A DNA stretch of 7,696 nucleotides from an uncultured Ruminococcus sp. (GCA_902767285.1 CACXHC010000103.1:1-7696); one strand, 5' to 3'; numbered from the stretch's first letter, positions 1 through 7,244 are shown. Translations and numbers: made by a program. The notes: generated by a model not told the origin, from the sequence alone.

Positions 1-6
1 CCTCGC

Positions 7-38
7 GGGCTTCATCTTTTAGGTGAAAGCCCATTTTT
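7..38 (+). terminator. Hairpin plus T tract, candidate rho-independent terminator for plus-strand transcription
   Basis: GGGCTT (7-12) pairs with AAGCCC (27-32). CATC (13-16) pairs with GGTG (22-25) with one wobble, leaving a five-base loop and one bulged A. TTTTT follows at 34-38 and a further T-rich stretch lies just after. The T tract is on the plus strand only, so the hairpin would stop transcription coming from a gene left of the window. It is not a good terminator for the minus-strand operon, whose own terminator I could not find between its stop codon at 208 and the window edge. Confidence 0.5.
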
Positions 39-207
39 CATTTTATCCAGTGTTTTTCCGGTGTTGAAGTGATTACCAGGCAATGGCGTGAATAATTAAG
101 GTCTAATAATATTTTATAATTCTTTTGAGATTTACCAACAGTACTTTCGCTGCAACGGAGTTCTGCAATTCCTCTATTATATTTTACACAATAACGTGTC
201 GGAATAC

Positions 208-3200
208 CTAAACCAACATATTGTCAATTTGCTCCTTGATAATACGAAAAACATTATCAATCGTGTTTTCCGAAAGCTTTTCTGAAAAATAGTATTGCGG
301 AACTGGCGGATCATTTGGGTGTCCGATTTGTAAAAACATACATTTGTTCTCGTCGGTTTCACATCGCTTTTTTATAATGAATAATTCTTTCTGACAATTA
401 TCGTTTTCCCGTGTCCAGTAATTCCAGAGCACCAGATAGTATTTGCAGGTTTCATAAGCTTCCAATGATTTTTTTTGAGCAAGATTTTCATGGAAGAGCT
501 TATTTGCTGGGCTAAACTGATCGAACAAAATCCTGTCTTCGCCGTATTCATCTGCCAGTTTATCCGCTAGTGTTTTCATAAGATCTACATCGTTTTTGCA
601 GCCAGACTGTTCTTCCGGTGGGACAGAACTATAATGCGCATACGAAACACCAATTAAATAGGGTTCGGGCTTCCAAGCCGCAACAAATTGACGGACAACA
701 TTGATGAAATCGGATTTACTATTAACAATTACTTTGGAAATCTTATTAAATTGATCATTCCACACATTTTCGGTAACTTCATCGTCCCGCTTGCAACGAT
801 TCCACTCATCCTCTGCTTTTTTGGATTCCATAATCAGAAGACAATTTCTGAACTGTCGCTTTCTCATAAAGTAGATAAAGCGTGTCAGACTTTCGCTTTT
901 TACAATATCCTCTCGAGTCAGCAATATGATAATCGGTTTACAACGATCGTTACGTGATTCTTCTGAGACTAGTGTTCGTCCCCATGACAATTGTTCCCAC
1001 TCAGGCAAATCCGAAGAAGTGCGCAACACCATTTCCGGCGTATCGTCTAAGATATCTTCAAAGCCTTTTTCTGCGCGATTTCCGAAGACCACATAAAATC
1101 GGGGATTCTTATCAGAATGAACATGAATGTACCGTGCCAGCGGAAAGTGATTGCTTTCTGTTTGTGTGAATATACCGCGAAAATCGGCAAGCATTTCTGT
1201 TAATGCAGCTCCTTTATCTAAAGGAGTACCGATAGCTTTAGCGAGCAGGAAGGAAAAATAGACATTATCAAAAACAGTATTTGCTTTATAACGGCGTTTT
1301 GCTTCTTGCATTTGCTCATCCGAGTAAAAGCTCGGGACAATCAAAATGTTAGAAAGAGCATCCTTTTTAAATAATTCAATGATTTTCGTATTGATTTCAT
1401 CAGATTTTACCACACCGAAATTGATTTGATTGTTTTGGGACTTCCAAATAATAGCGCTCGAATCTTTATATGTATACACTTCAATATCTTTCAAGGCATT
1501 GTTGCCGGTAACTGAAGCAATATTATCAAACAAAGCTTCTTCGCTTAAATAATCAGAACTTTCGCTGTCGCTCCACCCTGCAATCGCTCGAAGGGAGGAA
1601 ATCTCACCAGATGAAATATCAGTACCCAGCTCTCTCTGAATAATTTCCATTATTACCTTAAAGCTTCCTGTGTTATTTCTACGTTCTAATGCGGATTTTA
1701 GCTGTATTTGCTGCGAAACTGTCAGAGTGTTAGCTTCAAATCTATCAGGCGGCGTTAAATACAAATACTGGATCGGCGATCTTCCACAGTTGTCAGCCGC
1801 TTTTTTAAGATTAATCAAACGGTTTCTGTCAAGTCCATGAACATGTTTATTCGCCAGCATAACCAGACTGCGGGGCATTCCGTATTTCACCCGTGTATGT
1901 AGCTCATAGATCCCCTTCAGGGTATCCTCGGAACAAACAGGCTGATTACTTCCGGATTGCGTTGCTGTCCCAAGACATCTGTAAATCGCATCCAAATGAA
2001 AACTTGCCGCTTCGGCTATGCGTTCAACATCTCCTGTGTTGAGCTTTGTAAATTCACTGAATCCTGTCTTGCCCTTGATTTGAGCGACGGTAAACCCCTG
2101 TGTCCAATAGAACAATACAACTGCTCTCATGGCTGCCTGAAGCATGACACTTTCATCGCTTAGATTAGTTGTGTTCAGCAGTTGCCATAAATCGCTGCTT
2201 TTTTCACTTCCAGAAGGGTGTTTTTCACACCAAAGAGCGTATTTTTTATTTCCGTTGTTATCTATTTCGCTCAAAATATTTTGCAATTGCTGCAGGACAG
2301 AGAATTTGGCTTTGTGTAGCCTTCCTGTATTTTGATCGCCTATCGGATACATCAAGTTTGACGATTCCGCTATTTCTTTATGTCGGCAAACGTGATAAAG
2401 AATATCTAAAAGATAGCGGTCGTTTTCTATAGCTTCCTTTTTTATATTTGCAGGAAAACCACAGTGTGCATATCCAGAAAAAAAATACCAGTAAATCCAC
2501 AAGCAGGTATCTGTAGAAAACGCAAAGGGAGCGATTCTTGTTCCGAAATCTTCAATTCCAAAAGAAGCAGAAATCACATCGTTACGACCAACTGGACCAT
2601 TCTGCGTTATTGTACTGGAAAGATAGGCGTTGTCAAGCTTTTCCTGTATTTCTTTTGCCACGATATCTGCGGTTCTGAACCTGCGTAACAGGCTTGTTTC
2701 ATACAATTGTCTGATATCTTCAAGCGAATACTTTGTACTGTCGTTTGCAGTAGTACCGGATTTATTATGGAGCAAACTCAAATAGTACGGCGCTAACACT
2801 GAAGTGTCCGCTTCTGTTAATGCTGACGTTATCTCCTCGCGATTATTAAAGCTGTTCCAATATCTGGATAAATCCGAATGTTTTTCAACAAAAAGGTATG
2901 TAGTTCCTATGCGGTTGCTTTGTCCCAATCGACCGGCGCGTCCAATATAGTTGCGGTATTCCTGCAAACTAAGCGGCACCATTTCGCCTTTTCCGCGAGG
3001 AACCTTATTGCTCAGCATTATCATAGCATCAAAAGGCATATTAACACCCACGGTCAATGTTTCTGTAGCAACGATAACGCGGAGATTGGATTTTTGACGT
3101 GTAAACTGATCTTCAATCAATTCACGCAAGACAGTTGAAATTCCGGCGTGATGATAGGCTATGCCGTAGGGAATCAGCTCATCTATCAACCTTGCCTGTC

Positions 3201-4281
3201 CTTCATCGCGATCACAGGTGCTGAGCATTTCCTTGAAATCTTCTTCCAGCGTTATGCGCAAATGATTTTGATCCGTATACCATAATGTAATATTATCTTT
3301 TAGATAAGCAGCGACTTGCGATGCTTTTGATTGTGTTGAAACGAATACCAATACTCTTGCATCAGGAGTTTTTTTGTATATTTTTGAGATAACAGACAGC
3401 AAAACACGCCGTTCTTTTTCGCTTTTTCTCCAATCAGACCTGTAATGAGGTATTTCGATCTCTTCCTCCTGTTCTTCTAGAGTATATCCTTCTTCAATTG
3501 AATCCGAATCTGCCGGAATAAAGCGATATAACCCTTTTCCGTTCAGTTCCAAGATATGCTCCTCCAGCGCAACAGGGCGCGCGGAAGAAATAATGGGGTC
3601 GCTTATATCAAGCCATTTACTTATTATTTTTGTGCTGCAATCACATGTTGCCAAACACATAATGCGTGTTTTAGGATATTTGCCCCGGACGATTTCCATT
3701 GCCATTTCTAGCTTAGGTCCGCGTTGTTCGGAACTAAGAATAGAGAGCTCGTCAACAACAAGCAATCCACATTCATTCATGACTTCACTCTTTCCTTGAC
3801 TGAGCATAGCAAAGAATTTTTCGTACACGATCACAGCAACACTATGTTCGCCGTTGATAATCCGCTCATCGTTTTCAATATAGTCTCCACTGGAACCGAA
3901 TACATTTGTTTCATATTCAGCTAATCCGTGTCCCATATCCTCTCTAAACTGCGCGGTTCTTTCACGTACCATTGCCTTGAGCGGAACTAAGACAATCGCC
4001 TTTTGGCCGTGACTCAGCGTATCAATAATGGCTAATTCCGATACCAGTGTTTTGCCCGCAGATGTAGCTCCCTGAATCATCAGGTGACGAGTATTATTAT
4101 CATCCCAATCCCGCCAAAAATCCTTATGGTGGATTACCGTTTCTTGAAACTTTGTCAATGAAAGCTCATAGTTTTCGGGAAGACGTTTTTTCAAACGCGT
4201 TTCAATATTTCGTAACATTGATTCAAATCTTTCTTTTTCCCAGTTTCGTTCTCGAACAATTTTCTCAAATTCAGCTATCAT
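208..4281 (-). CDS. Gene B: Ski2/Hel308-like superfamily 2 helicase with C-terminal TIR-like domain, 1357 aa
   Basis: A cytoplasmic ATP-dependent helicase or translocase fused to a probable NAD-cleaving TIR effector. The ATG at 4281 is chosen because AGGCGG (4291-4296) lies 9 nt upstream; the 29-residue in-frame extension to 4368 would overlap gene A heavily. Visible motifs: Q-like LTKFQ (42-46), Walker A GATSAGKT (71-78), Ia VPLKAMVRER (99-108), II DELS (177-180), III ATC (211-213), IV VFVSTQS (312-318), HHAGIS (377-382), V VATETLTVGVN (404-414), VI YRNYIGRAGRLG (442-453). A winged-helix-like region (about 520-600) and a helix-hairpin-helix-like stretch (about 798-830) fit Hel308 architecture. 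Residues 840-1205 are unassigned alpha/beta sequence. From about 1208, GVSYAH, ILFDQFSPA and CKYYLVLW...NCQKEL fit a TIR fold, with E1299 as candidate catalytic glutamate. The helicase call is firm; the TIR call is good, from pattern only. NADase activity and a defence role are inference. Confidence 0.9.
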   Translation of the reverse strand: MIAEFEKIVRERNWEKERFESMLRNIETRLKKRLPENYELSLTKFQETVIHHKDFWRDWDDNNTRHLMIQGATSAGKTLVSELAIIDTLSHGQKAIVLVPLKAMVRERTAQFREDMGHGLAEYETNVFGSSGDYIENDERIINGEHSVAVIVYEKFFAMLSQGKSEVMNECGLLVVDELSILSSEQRGPKLEMAMEIVRGKYPKTRIMCLATCDCSTKIISKWLDISDPIISSARPVALEEHILELNGKGLYRFIPADSDSIEEGYTLEEQEEEIEIPHYRSDWRKSEKERRVLLSVISKIYKKTPDARVLVFVSTQSKASQVAAYLKDNITLWYTDQNHLRITLEEDFKEMLSTCDRDEGQARLIDELIPYGIAYHHAGISTVLRELIEDQFTRQKSNLRVIVATETLTVGVNMPFDAMIMLSNKVPRGKGEMVPLSLQEYRNYIGRAGRLGQSNRIGTTYLFVEKHSDLSRYWNSFNNREEITSALTEADTSVLAPYYLSLLHNKSGTTANDSTKYSLEDIRQLYETSLLRRFRTADIVAKEIQEKLDNAYLSSTITQNGPVGRNDVISASFGIEDFGTRIAPFAFSTDTCLWIYWYFFSGYAHCGFPANIKKEAIENDRYLLDILYHVCRHKEIAESSNLMYPIGDQNTGRLHKAKFSVLQQLQNILSEIDNNGNKKYALWCEKHPSGSEKSSDLWQLLNTTNLSDESVMLQAAMRAVVLFYWTQGFTVAQIKGKTGFSEFTKLNTGDVERIAEAASFHLDAIYRCLGTATQSGSNQPVCSEDTLKGIYELHTRVKYGMPRSLVMLANKHVHGLDRNRLINLKKAADNCGRSPIQYLYLTPPDRFEANTLTVSQQIQLKSALERRNNTGSFKVIMEIIQRELGTDISSGEISSLRAIAGWSDSESSDYLSEEALFDNIASVTGNNALKDIEVYTYKDSSAIIWKSQNNQINFGVVKSDEINTKIIELFKKDALSNILIVPSFYSDEQMQEAKRRYKANTVFDNVYFSFLLAKAIGTPLDKGAALTEMLADFRGIFTQTESNHFPLARYIHVHSDKNPRFYVVFGNRAEKGFEDILDDTPEMVLRTSSDLPEWEQLSWGRTLVSEESRNDRCKPIIILLTREDIVKSESLTRFIYFMRKRQFRNCLLIMESKKAEDEWNRCKRDDEVTENVWNDQFNKISKVIVNSKSDFINVVRQFVAAWKPEPYLIGVSYAHYSSVPPEEQSGCKNDVDLMKTLADKLADEYGEDRILFDQFSPANKLFHENLAQKKSLEAYETCKYYLVLWNYWTRENDNCQKELFIIKKRCETDENKCMFLQIGHPNDPPVPQYYFSEKLSENTIDNVFRIIKEQIDNMLV

Positions 4282-4297
4282 ACTGTTACACCGCCTT
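4282..4297 (-). promoter_or_regulatory. Ribosome binding site of gene B inside the end of gene A
   Basis: On the minus strand AAGGCGGTG (4297-4289) makes up the last sense codons of gene A. Its AGGCGG core sits 9 nt before the ATG at 4281 and differs from AGGAGG at one base. The stop TAA of gene A (4288-4286) is only 4 nt from that ATG. The arrangement implies translational coupling and fixes the start of gene B well inside the longer open frame. Confidence 0.75.
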
Positions 4298-6412
4298 TTT
4301 GTCTGAAAAACTCTCGCCGAATTTATTTCGAAATATAGATGCGATTTCTTCACCACAGGATAAAACATCCTTGTAATACTGACTGCGCTGAGCCCAAAAA
4401 TTATTACGTAATTCGATATTTGTCATATCGACCTCCGGCGGAGTTTCAAAAAACCTGAATCGAATAATTAATGAGCGAAGTTTTCTGGCAGAAATCGGAT
4501 CGATTTGAGTCAATGACATTTCTGTTATCCATTCCTCAACTTTTGGTGTTAACTGCATTTTTTTCAATTCTCCAAGTATTTCATCGGTTACCCTGGTGTT
4601 AATACCGTAATAAATTGATATGAACAGTTTGTGCATTTGGCTTTGTTTATCTTCGATAGCTTCCTCAAACCTAACTGTGCCAATACTCATTTTATTGTAT
4701 ATCTCACGTTTACTATTAAAAACGCGTGTCATTTGCATTGGAAGAATTTCACAGCCGATTTCAATAAGATACGCAATTTGCTCTGCTAGTTTGTGCAGTA
4801 GCGCGTAATGAATACCGAAACTTCGATATAAGTATTTCGGTGATTCCCCTTCACTCCATGCTAAAAGAGCACAGAGGATTGACAAAAGACCGGGCTTAAT
4901 GTTGTCATCCAGCCATTCAAAAGAATCCGTTTCACAATCACTGTATTGTCTAATGCTTTCAACTGCCTTTTGGGTGCTGATACGCGTTTCAGAGTCATAA
5001 TATACACTGTTTAACCCTGATTCGGCATGGTTGGTACACAAAAGCCGGTATAAAAAATACGCTTTGTTCGGGGTGAGGAAAACGCCGCTAACATACTCTT
5101 CAATCGCGCTCAATAAATCAATAAAGTCATCACAATCAATAATATACCCACGCAGCTGAATGCCAAACGCTGTAAGACAGTACTTTTTTTCGTCCTGTTT
5201 TTGAAGCGCTTGCTTTCTGGGCAAAGGTCTTTCCGCCGGCTCCGCAACAAGTCCATGCTCTGTTAAAAACCTGATGGATTTTTGGATTTTAATCGATAAT
5301 TCATCATTTGTAACAGCACTATTCTGTGGAATTCGATATAGGGAATTGGCGATTTCTGTCAAGCTAACACTGCTTTCACTGCTTTCGGGAAGAATATTAA
5401 TCAAGAAAAACGGCATATATTTACCGTTATCTGTGTGAAAAAGACTGTAAAGCTTTTCCGGGTTTGATTCTTTTTCTTTAATCCTTTGCCATGTTGAAAC
5501 TTGCTTACTTTTAATCAACGTATATACATAGCCGTTTATTTTTGTAATATCCAGATTAGCACGAAGGCGTCCGGCACGACCTACATAATTATTATACTCA
5601 TTAAGTGTCAGTGGACGAACATCGGATCCATCGTGTTTATATATATCTGCTATCACGACAACATCTACCGTACTGTTAACACCAAAAGCCAGCGTTTCGG
5701 TGCTGCACACAATTTTCATTTCACGGCTTTCAAGCAGTTTGTTTTCCACATAAGTGCGCAACTCATTTGGCAACGCTGCACTGTGAAAGCCTATTCCACT
5801 GTAAAATGCCCTATAATAATCATCCGCATCTCTCAGCCCTGATTCATACTCCATTATGCCAAACAGATCGTCATTTTCCAATCCGCACTCTTCCAACAAT
5901 TTAGTTCTGCACTCTACAGCTGAAGGTGCTTTAGGCAAATACTCACTGAGATTTTGATACAAAAAACCGCACAACTGCATAACACGAGCACGATCATTTA
6001 AAAAAATAAGAGTTTGATGTCCTTTCAGTATACTCTCACGACAAATCTTCAGCAGGATATAGCAAAAACTGTTATGATTGTTATCATCGATAAATTCAAA
6101 TAAATAAGGACATGGTTTGTTTGCCTTGGAACACAAAAGGGTGCGATCCAAGCGGCATGGTGTTAAATATGGGCAAAAATCATCCTGATTATAAGGACAA
6201 GGTGATCCTACCGCTCCATATTTTTCATTAATTGAATTGAAAGTTTTTCTCGTTAATCTTCTTACGGGATATATAAACGACTGATTCCCGTTAACCGAAA
6301 GAATACCGCCATTTGTATATACTATTTCCGTTTCTTGTAATTTTACAGGTCGTTTATCCGTTTTAAATACCGTAAAGTTGTAGCTTTCAATATATGCATC
6401 CCAATCAAAAAA
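4286..6412 (-). CDS. Gene A, downstream part: RecA2, winged-helix and C-terminal region of a Ski2-like helicase, out of frame with its N-terminal part
   Basis: This frame carries the second half of a helicase whose first half is read in another frame (6405-6986). The two join at the T run 6407-6413; with one T removed the product is 899 aa, and residue numbers here refer to it. It has five cysteines at 263, 271, 277, 285 and 292 in a short insert before motif IV TLIFLNDRARV (325-335). It then has GFHSA (399-403), motif V VCSTETLAFGVN (427-438) and motif VI YNNYVGRAGRL (464-474). A winged-helix-like segment with LTAFG follows (about 540-613), then a mostly helical C-terminus. The frame stays open upstream to 6490, but that stretch overlaps the well-formed motif II-III region and reads as hydrophobic nonsense. 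No ribosome binding site supports independent initiation there. It lacks Walker A and B, so alone it could not be an ATPase. Confidence 0.85.
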   Translation of the reverse strand, partial: FFDWDAYIESYNFTVFKTDKRPVKLQETEIVYTNGGILSVNGNQSFIYPVRRLTRKTFNSINEKYGAVGSPCPYNQDDFCPYLTPCRLDRTLLCSKANKPCPYLFEFIDDNNHNSFCYILLKICRESILKGHQTLIFLNDRARVMQLCGFLYQNLSEYLPKAPSAVECRTKLLEECGLENDDLFGIMEYESGLRDADDYYRAFYSGIGFHSAALPNELRTYVENKLLESREMKIVCSTETLAFGVNSTVDVVVIADIYKHDGSDVRPLTLNEYNNYVGRAGRLRANLDITKINGYVYTLIKSKQVSTWQRIKEKESNPEKLYSLFHTDNGKYMPFFLINILPESSESSVSLTEIANSLYRIPQNSAVTNDELSIKIQKSIRFLTEHGLVAEPAERPLPRKQALQKQDEKKYCLTAFGIQLRGYIIDCDDFIDLLSAIEEYVSGVFLTPNKAYFLYRLLCTNHAESGLNSVYYDSETRISTQKAVESIRQYSDCETDSFEWLDDNIKPGLLSILCALLAWSEGESPKYLYRSFGIHYALLHKLAEQIAYLIEIGCEILPMQMTRVFNSKREIYNKMSIGTVRFEEAIEDKQSQMHKLFISIYYGINTRVTDEILGELKKMQLTPKVEEWITEMSLTQIDPISARKLRSLIIRFRFFETPPEVDMTNIELRNNFWAQRSQYYKDVLSCGEEIASIFRNKFGESFSDKKAV

Positions 6413-6413
6413 A
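6405..6413 (-). other. Frame-change site in gene A: seven T followed by GA (TTT TTT TGA)
   Basis: On the minus strand the upstream frame reads CCG TTT TTT TGA and the downstream frame reads TTT TTT GAT TGG. Skipping one base joins the two helicase halves without loss or gain of residues, as judged against the equivalent stretch of gene B. Possible causes are a one-base expansion of the homopolymer (mutation or phase variation), a sequencing or assembly error, transcriptional slippage on U7, or +1 ribosomal frameshifting at a slow UUU UGA stop context. The last resembles the release factor 2 site CUU UGA, but I see no well-spaced stimulatory Shine-Dalgarno element. Sequence alone cannot separate these. 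Confidence 0.85.
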
Positions 6414-6986
6414 CGGCGTTCCCAAAGCAATAATACGAGGCTTATGAGCTTGCTGCCTCTGAAAATTTGCCCAAGCAAGAATAAAATCAAGCCTTACACC
6501 GCGTTCGGAGTTGTTAATCAACCCTATTTCATCCAAAACCAAATAATCAAATTTTGAAAGGAAAGTCGTGTCTCTCGCAGCATACTTATATACCTTTTCT
6601 GAAATGATGACAGCAATATGCACATCTGCTTTCTGAATCAACTCATCGTCCTGCCGAAACTCACCGGTAGATTGTACAATTGTCAAATCCCATTGGCGGT
6701 AGAAAGACTCCATTTCCTTCTTCTTTTGTGCCGCAAGTGCACGATAGGGAACAACAAATAGCATCTTCGGATAATCTGCATGCTGATCAACCGCTTGTTT
6801 TAGCGCATACGAATACAATAACAAAGGAATTAGTGTTTTCCCGGAAGAAGTTTCACCTATTATGAACAAATCTTTATCAATGTCATACGCATCCTCTGAA
6901 CGAAAAGCGTTTTCTTGTAGATTGGTGAAAGCAGAAAACGACTGTTCTTTTGCCAGTTTCGATATTTCCTCATAATGAAAAGACAA
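6405..6986 (-). CDS. Gene A, upstream part: RecA1 (ATP-binding) domain of a Ski2-like helicase, 193 aa before a frame-breaking stop
   Basis: First gene of the operon and N-terminal half of helicase A. The TTG start at 6986 is chosen because a perfect AGGAGG (7001-6996) lies 9 nt upstream. The frame is open up to another TTG at 7124, but no ribosome binding site precedes that one. Motifs: FTNLQENAF (Q-like, 20-28), Walker A GETSSGKT (44-51), Ia VPYRALAAQ (79-87), STGEF (106-110), Walker B/motif II LDEIG (151-155) and motif III-like ALGTPF (187-192). Translation ends at TGA (6407-6405) directly after motif III, where helicases of this family continue into RecA2. Gene B reads ATCDC then KWLD...RPVALEE at the equivalent place. 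Here GTPFF is followed in the other frame by DWDAY...RPVKLQE, which shows that the two parts belong together. As a stand-alone product it would bind ATP but lack the arginine-finger motif VI. Confidence 0.85.
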   Translation of the reverse strand: MSFHYEEISKLAKEQSFSAFTNLQENAFRSEDAYDIDKDLFIIGETSSGKTLIPLLLYSYALKQAVDQHADYPKMLFVVPYRALAAQKKKEMESFYRQWDLTIVQSTGEFRQDDELIQKADVHIAVIISEKVYKYAARDTTFLSKFDYLVLDEIGLINNSERGVRLDFILAWANFQRQQAHKPRIIALGTPFF

Positions 6987-6993
6987 AACTAAG

Positions 6994-7003
6994 CGCCTCC
7001 TCT
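6994..7003 (-). promoter_or_regulatory. Strong ribosome binding site for gene A (TTG start)
   Basis: The minus strand reads AGAGGAGGCG (7003-6994), a near-complete anti-16S match, 9 nt before TTG at 6986-6984. It moves the start of gene A 46 codons downstream of the longest open frame and explains why the first, poorly conserved-looking basic and hydrophobic stretch is probably untranslated leader. Confidence 0.8.
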
Positions 7004-7036
7004 TAAGTATAATCAAAAAAATTCTTAAAAACAATG

Positions 7037-7088
7037 GAGTAAACCTAATCATCAACTGTTTCTCATCCCAAGAATTAGGTGGTGACTC
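7037..7088 (-). promoter_or_regulatory. Imperfect inverted repeat in the 5' leader of the operon
   Basis: CCTAAT (minus 7079-7074) pairs with ATTAGG (7049-7044), and GAGT (7088-7085) pairs with ACTC (7040-7037). An internal loop separates the two stems and the terminal loop is about 24 nt. It lies between the promoter and the ribosome binding site in a leader of about 145 nt. It could be a regulatory RNA fold or a DNA operator. I recognise no riboswitch class, and short matches like this can arise by chance in AT-rich DNA. Confidence 0.25.
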
Positions 7089-7139
7089 AGCAAAGATCTT
7101 AGGATAAATAAGTTGCGTTTTCAAAACCGTCTCGATTAT

Positions 7140-7169
7140 ATTATAGCATTATTTCCGTATGATTAACAA
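7140..7169 (-). promoter_or_regulatory. Sigma-A promoter of the helicase-TIR operon, extended -10
   Basis: On the minus strand -35 is TTGTTA (7169-7164), the spacer is 18 nt, and -10 is a perfect TATAAT (7145-7140) preceded by TGC, giving the extended -10 TGnTATAAT. An A tract just upstream of -35 (about 7178-7172) resembles an UP element. A second overlapping TATAAT occupies 7140-7135 but is badly spaced from the -35. Transcription should begin near 7133-7130. No other good promoter was seen before gene B, so both genes probably share this one. Confidence 0.75.
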
Positions 7170-7181
7170 CGTTTTTTTCGA

Positions 7182-7213
7182 CAGTTTTTCACAAAGCAAT
7201 TTGTTAAAAACTG
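7182..7213. repeat. 32-bp hyphenated palindrome upstream of the operon promoter
   Basis: CAGTTTTT (7182-7189) and AAAAACTG (7206-7213) are perfect inverted arms. Inside them, after one mismatch, ACAAA (7191-7195) pairs with TTTGT (7200-7204) around a four-base centre GCAA. The element ends about 13 bp upstream of the -35 hexamer. Neither side is followed by a T tract in the right orientation, so it is not a typical terminator. A binding site for a dimeric regulator or a cruciform is more likely. No regulator gene is visible in the window. Confidence 0.55.
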
Positions 7214-7244
7214 CCAAATACATTTATATTAATCAGACAGTTAT

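Noticed and set aside
12..95. Minus-strand short frame ending in MKNGLSPKR, which reads like a protein tail
   Set aside because: Only 27 codons after a stop, with no start or ribosome binding site. Another overlapping frame is equally open. It might be a gene relic, but the evidence is too thin.
4282..4368. Upstream extension of gene B to a start at 4368
   Set aside because: It would overlap the end of gene A by over 80 nt. The ATG at 4281 has a well-spaced ribosome binding site directly coupled to the stop of gene A.
5501..5842. Plus-strand open frame of 113 codons
   Set aside because: It lies wholly opposite helicase motifs V and VI of gene A and has no ribosome binding site or protein-like motif; it is an antisense shadow.
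6380..6407. UGA at the gene A break read as tryptophan (alternative genetic code)
   Set aside because: Reading on in the same frame gives helicase-unlike sequence and soon another UGA. The helicase clearly continues in the other frame, so a frame change is needed, not stop reassignment.
6413..6490. Independent start of the downstream helicase half at TTG 6490
   Set aside because: The reading there is hydrophobic nonsense overlapping real motif II-III coding, with no usable ribosome binding site.
6987..7124. Upstream extension of gene A to TTG at 7124
   Set aside because: There is no ribosome binding site, it lies only about 8 nt from the predicted transcription start, and the AGGAGG before 6986 is far better.
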